From Actinostola sp. cb2023 (taxonomy: Eukaryota > Cnidaria > Anthozoa > Actiniaria > Actinostolidae): 64,000 nucleotides of DNA. A model generated the notes under the pieces. The model was given only the letters and a program-made list of their open reading frames with translations, made no database searches and was not told the DNA's origin. The stretch lies in assembly GCA_033675265.1 (NCBI GenBank), contig JAUJYZ010000847.1:196001-260000 (forward strand), given 5' to 3'. Below are positions 16,996 to 28,183 of the stretch, one piece after another; the stretch's first letter is position 1, and the number at the start of each line of letters is the position of its first letter. The translations under genes and the position numbers were made by a program.

Positions 16996-19830
16996 ATGGC
17001 GACCGTATTGTGTTCAGACGTTCTTGACCATCCTGAAGTTTTAGATCGTGAAAATCTGATCGAAATTCTTTATCAGCGATGCATTCCAGTCCATGAAATA
17101 AATAATTTAGAGAAAGAGAAACTAGTTTTATTGTTTTACAAATACGTCTCGCCGTTGCCTCAAAGACTACATCAACTCAAAAGAACCAAACGAGAACCTC
17201 CAGTGGCTCCACCGTCAAAGAAAAATGTCATATCGACTACATTTAGCCAAAAGAATCAATCAAGGAAGAGGTGAGAGTTGTATTCAATGTTTTACTATCT
17301 TTTTACAACAGTAGTCAATCCGGTACTTGAATATGTCAGCTGTCAGCTTATATACATGGCCATGAGTTAATTTCAATTGCCATTGTTCTGGACTGACTTG
17401 CCTTTCATACATGTGAAAATGCTTTTGTGTTTCCACATGAGCACAAGGTTTAGTCAGTCCAGAACAATGGCAATTGAATTTGGACTGAAGGGCGAAACTG
17501 TCCCACATGTGGTATCAAGCATCATCATCATCATCATCATTAAGTTAAATCATCAGTATTCTGTTGAAAAGGTGCAATTCAGCTGATGAAAATTCCTCAT
17601 GAAACCAGAAATGACACCTATTGATATTAAGCAATATTGAAGATTTGTCAACATCAAACATCGTCATTTAATGCATGGATCAATTCCAGCTGTTACCATC
17701 CCCCCCCCCCCCCCCCCCGGGCTGACCCCCGGGGATTTGTTTTTTGTTCTTCTTGGGATTACAAATTCCCTGCCCCTGGGCCGCCAGAAATAACAAATTC
17801 CCCGCCCCAGGGCAACGGAAAAGCAACCAACAATTGAATAATATTAAAGGCATGTTCAATAATAAAGCTAGACACCTTTTAGAAAGAATTATTGACCATA
17901 ACAGTAGAGATAAGAAGTCATCTGCCTTTTTTTAATCAAAGAAAGCCTTTAACTTTGCAAGACCTTGTTTTTCAAGCCAATCGGCGACAAAAGTAGTCTC
18001 TTTACCGGCAAATTCCATTATTATGAATTCCTCCATTGATTATATGCTCGGTCAAGTTATCCCTGCCCCCCACCCCGGGGCAACCACGTTGTTGTACAAA
18101 ATCCCCGCCCCTGGGACACAGGTCCTTACAAATCCCTGGGGTATGCCCGGGGGGGGGGATGGTAACAGCTGGAATTGATCCATGCATTATTATCACAGAA
18201 AACAAAAGTTGTATAGTTGTTGAAAGAAAGTGTTATGGACCGGGGAAGGGGGGGGGGGGGGGGGGGACTCTCCAAATGTAGTCAGAAGTGAGTGTGAGAG
18301 TCGTTTCCCCCAAATAGAAGTATTTCAATACTGCATTTCTGCGGGTGGTCTTACTGGACATGCTCAGGGAGCCCAACATAATACGTATTGCTTGTGCGTG
18401 CTCTACCACAGGAAACCCATAAAAAGACATGTGCATACAAATATATTTGTATTCAGCCTTAGATGCAATGGTTGGGCTGCCTATGTGGTTAAACATTTTA
18501 AATAAGTATGTTATTTTTTCAGGCTTCAAGTGGTTGATAATGCAGTACCAATAGTTAAAGTCCCAAAGTCAGACTTAGAACATGTTCTAATTAACAATGG
18601 TCCTTCTAAAAAGAAGACAGAAACAAACCATGAACTAAGTACTGCATCAAAGACAGAGGTATCTGGTCTTACAAACTTAAAACAGAATTCAGAAGTTAAA
18701 TCAAAACCTGTGAAGCTAAACAGAAGGTCATTAAACTTAGACTTGAGTTTGTCAGTAAATCCCAGTCCTTCAGTGGTGAATAACAAACAAAGTGACAGTA
18801 ATGACACATGCAAAGACCAACAGGACAGCTTTCATAAACAGGTAATGTGGTAATGTAAACACCCATGTATACAGTCACCTACAATGTACATGTATTTAAA
18901 AAAAATGTTGGCATCTGAAATCTGAATTTGAAATCTGAATCTGTGACCGCAATGGATCAAGGGCAGAAATAAAATCAGCACATAACCTCATTAAATATGC
19001 AAAATGCCTATCTTACTCTTTCTTAGTATAGTGGATAGATCCTTTGATATGGCAACGACAATTAATTTTAACTTTAATTATTTTTGGTGCAGTTTTGCGG
19101 TAATTTTTATTTTAAACTGCAGTATTGCGGTTTTACAAGACTCAGCAGTCCGCGGTTATTATTAATTTTAGGACGCGGTATTGCATTTTGTGCGGTTTTG
19201 CGGTTTTAAGACCCCCCTTGCACCCCCCTCCTTTCTTGTCTTCTTTAATACACATGCATGTAACATTGTAATAATGGCTGGGTGTCAAGCCTGTAATGAG
19301 GGAAAAAGTTTCATGTAGTTGGCATGTAGTCTGAGTGTAGTTCGAGTGTATAAAATAATAATAATTATAATAATTTTTAATTTTATATAGCGCCCTTTCC
19401 TAAAAAGACCAAAAGCACTTTACAAATACTAACAGTCATTCTCATAAAGGTTGTCCAGATGAAAAGACTACAATACTACAATAAAGTCACATGATTCATT
19501 ATGTTTTCAATTTCTGTGCGCGGAACTGTGAGTTGATACCAGCGGCATTACATTCACAAATAGAGTGATTCCAATAAACATGGGCACTACTAATTAGCTG
19601 TCAGTGTTTATTACATGCAAAGGAACAAAATAAAACAAGAGTGAGTGTCTAATAGTGTGTATTGGTGTACATTTAGTAATGCCCAGGTTTATTGGAATCA
19701 CTCTAATGTAATTTCTTTATTTATTGTTATTTAAAAAAATATTCAGGTGTCTCTGGAATCAAGCTCTTCCTCAGATGATGTCTCAGAAACTAAGAAGAAA
19801 TTCCAGAGAATTGCTATCTCTTGGCCATAA
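16996..19830 (+). CDS. C2orf49 homolog (ashwin): Ashwin (tRNA-splicing ligase complex subunit)
   Basis: Exons 16996-17270, 18523-18841 and 19747-19830 join in frame to 225 codons plus TAA, close to the vertebrate length (about 230). The N-terminal domain carries the family pattern: DHPEVLDRENLIEILYQRC, then NLEKEKLVLLFYKYV and PLPQR. The middle is Ser/Lys-rich and low complexity. The C-terminus ends KKKFQRIAISWP, matching the conserved KRKIQHVTWP ending of ashwin. Ashwin is a small metazoan protein found in the RTCB tRNA-ligase complex with DDX1, FAM98B and RTRAF, and was named in Xenopus development (family knowledge). The start ATG is the first in the exon and directly precedes conserved sequence. 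No defect is seen. Confidence 0.92.
17671..18189. mobile_element. ~520-bp foldback element with C/G runs, Ashwin intron 1
   Basis: The ends are inverted repeats of about 45 bp: AATGCATGGATCAATTCCAG, then CTGTTACCATC and an 18-base C-run at the left; the right end is the complement with a G-run. The interior repeats CCCCGCCCC and CAAATTCCC words. The repeated C-run at each TIR is unusual. A 19-base G-run follows just outside at 18248-18266. Confidence 0.7.
18362..18488 (+). mobile_element. MITE family B copy, Ashwin intron 1
   Basis: Runs from AGGGAGCCCAACATAATACG through GCTCTACCACAGGAAACCC to CAATGGTTGGGCTGCC. The same block is repeated many times at 35800-36915. The ends form an imperfect inverted repeat (…GGGAGCCCAAC / GTTGGGCTGCC…). 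Confidence 0.75.
19563..19703. mobile_element. MITE family with GAGTGATTCCAATAAAC ends, copy 2
   Basis: TA flanks both ends exactly (19561-19562, 19704-19705). Inverted repeats GAGTGATTCCAATAAAC/GTTTATTGGAATCACTC. Nearly the same interior as 3525-3663. It ends 43 bp before Ashwin exon 3. Confidence 0.9.
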
Positions 19831-19996
19831 GTGAGGGCACTTCTAATCACTTTTAAAATGGCAGTTCAATTCTCTCTTGAAATTCAAAGAACCTTTAAGG
19901 AAAGAGATCATGTATGGTGTTCATACCCCTTCAATATATTGGCTATTGTAATATAAATTTCTCTTTTTATAACGTACACGTTGGCCTAGGAATTTT

Positions 19997-20326
19997 TATC
20001 GGGCTGTATACATGTACAATCTCTCTGGGGAGGGAAAAGGAATGAAGGCAGCAAAGAAAGGAGAGTCTAATCATTTTTTATCAGGCTGTATACATGTACA
20101 ATCTCTCTGGGGAGGGGAAAGGAATGAAGGCAGCAAAGAAAGGAGAGTCTAATCATTTTTTATCAGGCTGTATACATGTACAATCTCTCTGGGGAGGGGA
20201 AAGGAATGAAGACAGCAAAGAAAGGAGAGTCTAATCATTTTTTATCAGGCTGTATACATGTACAATCTCTCTGGGGAGGGGTAAGGAATGAAGGCAGCAA
20301 AGAAAGGAGAGTCTAATCATTTTTTA
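19997..20326 (+). repeat. Four tandem copies of an 82-bp unit
   Basis: Each unit contains GCTGTATACATGTACAATCT, then CTCTGGGGAGGG, GGAATGAAGGCAGCAAAG and a T-run. Starts are 82 bp apart (20071, 20153, 20235). It lies ~170 bp after the Ashwin stop, so it may fall in the 3' UTR. Confidence 0.9.
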
Positions 20327-20415
20327 TTATTATTAGAAAGATCACGTTTACTGGAAAGTCAGTCAAATTCCTCTCAGTAAATGTGAACTGATTTTATGTT
20401 TATAGTCCATTTTAT

Positions 20416-20560
20416 GGCTGGTTTGCAAATACACGTCACGGCGGCCATCTTGGTTGAACTTCAACAAAAGATTGCTCATTAGTGTCTATTGTTTGTTCAA
20501 CCAACATGGCCGCCGTGTCTTTATCTCTTGATTCTCAAGGGATTGATTGCAAACCAAGAA
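20416..20560. repeat. Foldback repeat downstream of Ashwin
   Basis: CTGGTTTGCAAATAC… and CACGGCGGCCATCTTGG at the left are answered by CCAACATGGCCGCCGTG and TTGCAAACCAAG at the right. Its GCGGCCAT core also appears in 34507-34643 and 31851-32142. Confidence 0.65.
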
Positions 20561-20642
20561 TATCTAAACCCCATGTAGAAACGGTGGTAAATAAACCAAG
20601 CTGCTGTGTTTAATCACAAGAAGCCAAAAGATGACCATAAAA

Positions 20643-20742
20643 TCCCATTTGCCCTGAGAAACCCATCAAAAAAGACATGCGCACATACAATATATTTTTA
20701 TTTATTATAAGTAGCCTCTGAAGCAATGGTTGGACTGCCTGT
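20643..20742 (+). mobile_element. Truncated MITE family B copy
   Basis: Retains GAGAAACCCATCAAAAAAG to CAATGGTTGGACTGCCTGTG but lacks the left third of the element. Confidence 0.65.
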
Positions 20743-21812
20743 GATTTTCCCTGATATCACAGTCAAACCCTGTACATCTTGTATCCACCCATGAGTGCTG
20801 AACTATCCTGACAACAAGGGTGATCCAAGGACAAGTTCCAGAAGAAATTGCGTGTGTGACATCCCTCTTTGTTGCAACTTCTAATTCAATGAAAAGTTGC
20901 GTTGTGACTAGTTGCAAGAAAAGTAGAGCGACATTTTACTTTTTGCAACGTTTGCAAACTGATGTAGGTTGCCCTGTTGCAGCATGTTGAACGCCCTCTT
21001 TGTAACTTGCATTGTATTGCAAGCACGTTGCCTTGTGAGTGACAAGGGAATCAACAATAACCAACAATATACAGTTATTCTCAATAAGGTTGTCCAAATA
21101 CTAATAAAGTCACGTGATTGTTTCGCGCGCAGAAATTGAAAATGAATCACGTGACTAAATAAATAAAATAAATATTTTCTCAGTAGACCAAGAAGTGGCT
21201 ATTCTTCTACTCGCACTCACTCACAATACTAATGTAGTATTGTATTAATTTCGTCTGGAAAACCTTTCTGAGAATGACTGTATCATATTCGAGTTCCAAA
21301 CTGGAGCATAGAGAATATTTCATTTTAGATCAAAGCTCTTGTTCTCATACTTCAGACCGCCGGATTTGAATGTCTTTATATCAGTCACAAAGTATGAATA
21401 AATAGTGCTTTTTATGAAATACTTCATACTCTGATTTTCGTTGTTGACTTATTAGTTTATATGCCTTCAGATTTCTTCTTGGTTGCAATGATATCATTGC
21501 AATGAAGTACAAGTGTCGGTATATCTGATACAATCGTCCCGATCGTTTCAAAATGTGCTCGATCGGCGACCACTCGGGAAACCATCAGGACCGATTATAT
21601 GGTGACCGGCCCTTTTATGGAACTGAGGTCGGTGCATCTGAGCGAATTAAAGGGATGCTAGGATTGTTTGCAATCATCCCAGAGTTCCATATGGCCGTAC
21701 CGATCGCTGGAGCACATTTTGAAATTAACTGAACGATCGCAAATAACGTACAACCTGATACAACCTTTGGGTACCAGAGGCCGACGGGGGGCATTACATT
21801 ACATTACATTAC
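20743..21812. other. Intergenic DNA with repeat fragments, no gene seen
   Basis: Around 20860-21010 are diverged TTGCAACTT-type words like those in the palindrome at 56440. 21060-21150 resembles the Ashwin-intron segment at 19425-19545 (AGGTTGTCCA…AATAAAGTCAC). A short (ATTAC)n array lies at 21791-21818. Confidence 0.4.
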
Positions 21813-21819
21813 ATTACAC

Positions 21820-23159
21820 CAAGAGAAAATGAGGTAAGAGAAGGAATCCCTGGTATTGGGCTCTTGACCCATCATGTGCCCCGTTAATTATATTTTTAGA
21901 ATCAATCTATCTTTAGAACGGAACGTGATTGGTCAGATCATATAAGGCGAGGTCGCGCAGGCCGTTACGCACGGTTTTGATATGAAAATTCAAAATTGAG
22001 CGGAAGAAAATCTTCTCAACTTTCTCGAACATTTTACAAATTTTTACTTCGAAAACTCAATAAAGGATTTTACCAAATTATCCTTTTGGGATTTGACTGA
22101 AATTATTGTGAATTTGGGACACTTGAGACGATTCTAAATAGAGGAAAACAGCTTCAGTTTGCCATGTCTTTCGACAGAGAAAACCGATAAGTGCAAGGAG
22201 TCGTTTGATGATGATGATGATGTTGTAGCCGGCGTCTTGTAGGACTGCAGATGGTTGAATTAAATTTTCATGTCCACAATATGGCTGGTGCTTCAAGGTT
22301 TTGGTGATGTTGGCTCTTGTAAAGTTTCCTTCGTGTTTTCCAACCTGAGAATAACGCTTGGACTTCGTAATTGTTGAATACAAGTGCCGGTAAGACCACA
22401 TTAACTTTAGAGTTTGTATTCGTGATTGCTTTGACTTTGATCGTTGTGTAGTTTATATTTGTAGCACCTTAATTTTGCTCAATTCGCCTGAGTATTCGTA
22501 AAGTCCTTCAATGAATCTCAGAGAATTAAATTGTGGCCTTTTCTCAGAGAGTTGACGATATTGTTTCGCTCAGTTTTGTATTTTTATTCAGTGCAGACTT
22601 TGCATGTAAACATCATAGAAATCGTGCGACCACTGCTTTGTTATCTTGGAGCAGAAGCTGTGTAGTCTTTTGCTTTTCTTTTTACTGCGGTTCTCAGTAT
22701 TATGCGAACTCAGACATCCAAACAGTCGGCTGGAACTTGGTTTTTCGCTACCCGTCAATCAAATTCAAAACTCAAACGAATTCAAAACTAAATACATTCT
22801 TCGACCAAATGATCCATAATTTAGCTCAAAATCATATTTGGTTTCCATTTGGTGGGTCTTCTGACTTATATTTTTAAGTTTACTACTAATTTTTTATGTC
22901 GATTGACGGCAGCGAAAAACCAAGTTCCAGCCGACTGCTTGAATGTCTGAGTTCGCATAATACTGAGAATCGCAGTAATGGCAAAAAATAAAAAGGTTTT
23001 GAAAGGAAAAACCAAGGTAAGGTTGAGTATTTTAAAATTCTACAAGTCAAGAGCGCGGGCATGGTAACTAAAGCTAAAAATAGCTTCGATCTAAAAATAG
23101 AATTAACGGGGCACATGATGGGGTACCAGGGATTCCTTCTCTTACCTCATTTTCTCTTG
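21820..23159. mobile_element. 1.34-kb DNA transposon with ~80-bp inverted repeats and 7-bp target duplication
   Basis: The left end CAAGAGAAAATGAGGTAAGA… is the inverse of the right end, continuing past CATCATGTGCCCCGTTAATT. ATTACAC flanks both sides (21813-21819 and 23160-23166). The interior has no transposase motif I can see; its longest ORF, 22533-22877, is not recognisable. It shares with 1691-2221 the CA… terminus and 7-bp duplication but not the repeat sequence. Confidence 0.8.
22682..22977. repeat. Inverted repeat nested in the 1.34-kb transposon
   Basis: Arms of about 78 bp (TACTGCGGTTCTCAGTATTA… and its complement ending GAATCGCAGTA) are separated by ~135 bp. Probably a separate element inserted inside the larger one. 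Confidence 0.75.
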
Positions 23160-23214
23160 ATTACACCAATCAGCCTAGCAGTCAAAGAGGGAGGGAACAG
23201 TCGGATCCTAGTCC

Positions 23215-23640
<426 letters not shown>

Positions 23641-24327
23641 TTTCTATGATGTTTCTCAGATTATGTTCGATTTGCTTATAGTAGTAAAATATATTCAGTT
23701 ATAATGTAAAATTAAAATTTTGGAAAAATCAACTTTTGAGGGGAAAATACTTACGACATAAGTGAGCACTTCTGCGGTTTTGTTGAATTTTCAGGCCATG
23801 CAAGTGTTCGGGTTTTAACACAGGAATCCTAAATCACCACGACCTGTGTTTTTGTTTTATCGCATTTTTCTCCTATTTAGAAACGCTTTTTGAAAATAAA
23901 ACAAATCTCACCTTGGAAAAACCTTTAAATTGTGGATGAAAAATATTTGAGAAATGTTGCTGATTTGCGGTAAAAACGGGGCTTGAAATGAAAACCTTCA
24001 AAAAGCGACTTCCCAAAATTTTCGAAATTGTTTTAAAATTACGTATGTACTTTCTATCCAATCAAACAAATATCGTTAGAAATGAAGCGCTAATGATTAC
24101 AGAAAGTTGCTCCAGTTGAGTTGATTTTTAAGATAATCCTCAGCCATCCAAGTATTCGAGTTTTCGATGCGGTGTAAATTTACTACCATATTCGGCACTC
24201 ATTTGATACTAGCTGACTAGCTGACTATTAGAGTATTTTTATATTTTTATTTATAATAATGAATATATATTACATTGATAATTTAGTTTAGGGGGGGAGG
24301 GTAATTTTCGTAAGTTAGTAAGGTTTG
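23641..24327. other. Intergenic AT-rich DNA, no gene seen
   Basis: No supported coding region, RNA gene or clear inverted-repeat element. Confidence 0.4.
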
Positions 24328-24786
24328 AAGTAATGTTTCAAAGCCGAGAATGAGGACTAGACGGGGTATCCAGTCCGAGGCGAAGGAAACCCCGTCTAGT
24401 CCGAATTCGAGGTTTTGGAACGACTTCTCATACTCATTAATTATTACATGCAATGGCCTAAAGGCAATAAATAAAGAGTTGCAAGGTTTTAGCCCGGAAA
24501 AGCAAGAATTCCAGTCTGCATATTCTCTGCTCATGCGCAGAGTCGAGTACATCGTATATAAATAATATCCCACATGTGTTGGACTCTTGAGTAGCATGAA
24601 GTAGAGCCTGCTTTCAGATTGAATCTCATTCAATGAACTCAGGAAATCATTTCAAAGTCCTTGGACTTTGAAATGCATTTCAAAGTACTCTTGAGCAGAC
24701 TTTCCGGGGTTTCCAGGTCCATCATGTGAACGAATTTGATGCACCGGATTGGCTGGTTACCTCATGAATAATTAATCAGTTTGAGA
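24328..24786 (-). mobile_element. Repeat family E, copy 1
   Basis: Nearly identical, in reverse orientation, to 48986-49517. Contains a near-palindrome GGACTAGACGGGG…CCCCGTCTAGTCC. In this copy the hairpin loop region has an internal deletion. Neither end shows clear inverted repeats. Confidence 0.8.
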
Positions 24787-25214
24787 ACATCTTTTATCTT
24801 TTGTATATAATTATTTCTAGTGTTGTGTAATGCGCATTTGATCATATTCAAATGTTAAAATGCGCAATATAAGCAATAAATATTAGTATTATCATTGAAA
24901 ATAATCAATAAAAAATCAATAAGAAAATAAAAGAATAAGACCTTTGGTATTTAGTCCAGAACTGGCCCTACCTTTCTCAATAACTATATAAATACTGGGC
25001 GCGAAAGAAATATCAAGATTACGAGAAGCGCGCGCCCGTACCATGAAGACTGTTTTCGCGCGCGCAAGTTGAAGATATCTTTTGAATTTGAAGCTGACGT
25101 CGACGCACGCGAAATGCCACTGAGCGCGCGCGCTTGATCTGCAGTAATCATATATTTACTGCTCTCAACTGTCAAACTTAATTAAAGTTACAAGGATTTT
25201 CCTTTGCATGAAGA

Positions 25215-25832
25215 ATGAGTCACATATCTCCAAGCCCAACCCTCCAAAGTGCTGAAGACTTTAGCAGATACATGACCAAAAATAAAGTCGCCAATCACAC
25301 ACCAGGCGCGAAATGGAAACCAGTGGATCATCCCGTCCAGTCAACTGTCATCGCGGTCATCGAACCTCATCGAAGCCAAAGCTCTCCAGACTGTCCCAAC
25401 TGCCAAAAGAAAGGCATTTTCAAGAACAGCAAAATATTTTCAAGTACCTTTGCACGTTGGACTCTCGAAATGAAACTCCAACACTACAATATCGAATACG
25501 CCAAGTCAATACATCCATTCAACTTCTTGAAGAAGCATTTTACTTACGATGCCGGTGATTCGAGCAGTATAGTCTGGAAATTTAACCTGGATGAGCTCTC
25601 GGGGCTAAATACGAAACAGTTGAAGAAGCTGAAAGATGCTCTACACGGCCGTTTGCAGCTGATGAAGGTAGAGTCGGAGGTGGATGAGGAAGAGAGATTT
25701 GTACTGAGCAGCAGCCAGCAGTCTTTGAGGAAGCAGTCTAATGAACTCGAGTCTCTAGCGAGAGACATTATGAAACCGTACATTAATATCTATCCATTTT
25801 GTGAAGAGTTCGCACGACTGATGTTAGCTTAG
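25215..25832 (+). CDS. Intronless ORF, 205 aa, function unknown
   Basis: An uninterrupted ATG-to-TAG ORF in a region otherwise full of stops; it starts MSHISPSPTLQSAEDFSRYM. A single CPNC pair lies near residue 59, followed by KKGIFKNSKIF. A charged, probably helical stretch SGLNTKQLKKLKDALHGRLQ spans ~130-149, and the C-terminus is EEFARLMLA. No signal peptide or membrane segment. TATATAAATACTGG ~230 bp upstream could be a TATA-like element. I do not recognise the family. It could be a young gene, a retrocopy, or a single-exon piece of a larger gene. Length and ordinary amino-acid composition favour a real coding region. Confidence 0.5.
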   Translation: MSHISPSPTLQSAEDFSRYMTKNKVANHTPGAKWKPVDHPVQSTVIAVIEPHRSQSSPDCPNCQKKGIFKNSKIFSSTFARWTLEMKLQHYNIEYAKSIHPFNFLKKHFTYDAGDSSSIVWKFNLDELSGLNTKQLKKLKDALHGRLQLMKVESEVDEEERFVLSSSQQSLRKQSNELESLARDIMKPYINIYPFCEEFARLMLA

Positions 25833-26001
25833 TTTCTTTGTAATTTTTTTTGAAGGAATATAAAGAAAGAAGACCGAAGAGAAATGCATTGACAATGTAC
25901 GAGGGGTTTGAATCAGTGTTCTGAATTGTTTTGAAGAAAATAGGTTTTGAAATCTAGTTTAATCCCCTCCCCCCGCCCCTGCGGGGATGATAAATATCGC
26001 C

Positions 26002-26340
26002 GTCCGGTTGGCTCAGTTGGTTGAGTACCGATCTATTGTGCGGGAGGTTCGTGGTTCGAGCCCCGGCCGGACCATTACTCAGGGTCATAAAATAATAGAG
26101 GAGAAGGTGCTGCCTTTGTAATTACATCTACAAATGTTTAGACCTTCGCGTGGCTCGGATGACCACGTTAAATGGCGGTCCCTTCTCTCTACACTCCATT
26201 ACATTGCACCGGAGGTACGTAAAAGAACCCACACCACTGTTCAACTAAGAGTAGGGCACGAAGTTCCCGGTGTATGTGAACCCTATCAAAAAGGTAGATA
26301 GGTTTTGTACTCGGGACAAGCGTCCCTACTAAACATACAT
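26002..26340 (+). mobile_element. tRNA-headed SINE
   Basis: 26002-26074 resembles a whole tRNA: GTCCGGTTGGCTCAGTTGG as acceptor and D arm, GTGGTTCGAGCCCC as T arm, and a closing GGCCGGAC. The anticodon stem does not pair properly, so it is not a working tRNA gene. The following ~265 bp (CTTCGCGTGGCTCGGATGAC… GAGTAGGGCACGAAGTTCCC …) form the SINE body. Confidence 0.75.
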
Positions 26341-28183
26341 TTCTTTGTAATTTTTGCGATTTTTGGAAAGCTGTTACTCGTTTAATATCTAACAAAACCT
26401 TTTGAAACTTTGTAATAATGCTAATTGTGATATGCTCTTTCTTGCGATGGGGTTCATTTTTTAATTAGATTATTTTTTTTAACTCGTTCCCAGTCCTTCA
26501 CTCGTTTCTAAAGTGGCTAATTATTTTGCGACGACATCGCGTTCCGTCATGCAATGATGCTTGAGCTATCATGCAACGCGGCTGGCAGAATCCACTTCTG
26601 GCCAATTTGGCAATTTGTAGGCAAGAAAAAGGTCGCACTAAAATAAATAAATAAATTAAAATAATAATATTAATTAAATAATTAAAAGTAATATCTAATA
26701 AAACATTCGCTTGTGGTTATTTGTGCAGTAAGTCAATAAACAAGAGGGCATAGCCTGCGGTATATATCCCTAAACTTTCTACTCTCAGTATCGGCCCGCA
26801 GTACAAGTGCTCGATTATATGATCGACTATAAACCGATTGTAAGCGAATATAACTACAACATTATCGTATACACACTAGTCTCCTAGTAGTCGATCGGGG
26901 ATTGTATATTCACAGAAATCCAAAAAAAAAAAAATTCAAAAATTAATATTTGCAAACTGCGTCAGACCGTATGTTCTGGTGGATTGATGACATCACTGGA
27001 TTACGTCATGCCTGCATTGTTCATTCATACGGTACAGTTATTTCCATTAAGCACTACAGTTAGTCGCGCACTTCGACCACAACCACAGCAAGAACCTTGA
27101 GGAACACTCCAGTCTCACAAGACTCGACAGGACTTCGTTGGATTTTCAGATAAATGGCGGATAATTCACATCCCTTTTTGTATCTCTGCGTTAGAGTAAG
27201 TTGTTCAACTGAATTACGAAATCTTGGACAAAACACAATGATACCGTTATACTCAAGCATTTTTAGTGTTATTTGTTATATATAAGTATAGTAATTGTGT
27301 TTGGCAGGTAATCATTATCGGTTTTTAGGCTTGGATTTTGTTTAGTCTACTTCTTAGCGCATATAACTAGTACGAGTTTATAACAACGAAAAACAACTAT
27401 AATTATCATCCTTTGTTTACGATGACAAAGAGTATTACCTTCGCAAACTCTAATATCAATATTTTGATATCAAAGTCCCGTTTGTTAGTTTGTTTATCCT
27501 GAACTTTAGTCATTTTACCATTTTTCAATAAGATAAGCTTATCTTCCAGTGTAGCACAGGACTGAATACTGTTTGTACATTGACGATACTGAAATAGTGC
27601 AGTACCTTGCATCTTTGTACTGAACAACAGAATCGAAAATTTACGCTGTTTGCATGCAAAAGAAGAATTTGACAAAACTGCCCAAAACTATATAAGCTAT
27701 ACTGATCGATAAAGTTTTGACAATACTTCTAAATAGGTAGAAGGAATATAGAAAGCTCAAAAAAGCCAAGTGACAAGGACATAATTAACTTTCAAACGCT
27801 CTTTATGATGAAATTGAAAACTTGTGATGGTGTAATGTGTTTGGAGGTAATGACATCGAAACACTCAGAAATATTCGCCAGTCAGTAGTGCACGTAATAT
27901 ATCTAATTATTAATTCTTGTGGATATCGATTAGTGTATATAGCCGTGGTTTATGAACTGTATTTAAGTTCGGTTCGTGGTGTCTAGTTAAGTGATATTTG
28001 GTATTGCATTTGCAACATCTTCAGTTCGTGGCTTTGTAGAGTGTTGTGGGTGTGGGAATGTATATTTCGTGCTCAGTATATTGTGTTCATGCGTCGTTGC
28101 ATGCCGCGCAATCAATCATAAGAATGAAGTACAACGCTTCGTCACGTTCTTGTCACGGTCCGGCTGGCTTCGTCGAGTGCTTA
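26341..28183. other. Gene-poor AT-rich stretch
   Basis: Short ORFs occur on both strands (for example 27060-27260 and 27406-27675, minus) but none has a recognisable motif or splice support. The first exon of the CLIC-like gene, if upstream, was not found here. Confidence 0.4.

Noticed and set aside
22533..22877. 114-codon ORF inside the 1.34-kb transposon
   Set aside because: About half of it is one arm of an inverted repeat and no domain is visible; no evidence for coding.
24283..24633. Conserved ~80-residue ORF shared by the two family E repeats (also 49180-49506)
   Set aside because: The two repeat copies are nearly identical throughout, so frame conservation proves nothing. The ORF ends differently in each copy and has no recognisable domain.
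26002..26074. Possible functional tRNA gene
   Set aside because: The D and T arms look right but the anticodon stem does not pair, and it is followed by a SINE-type body.
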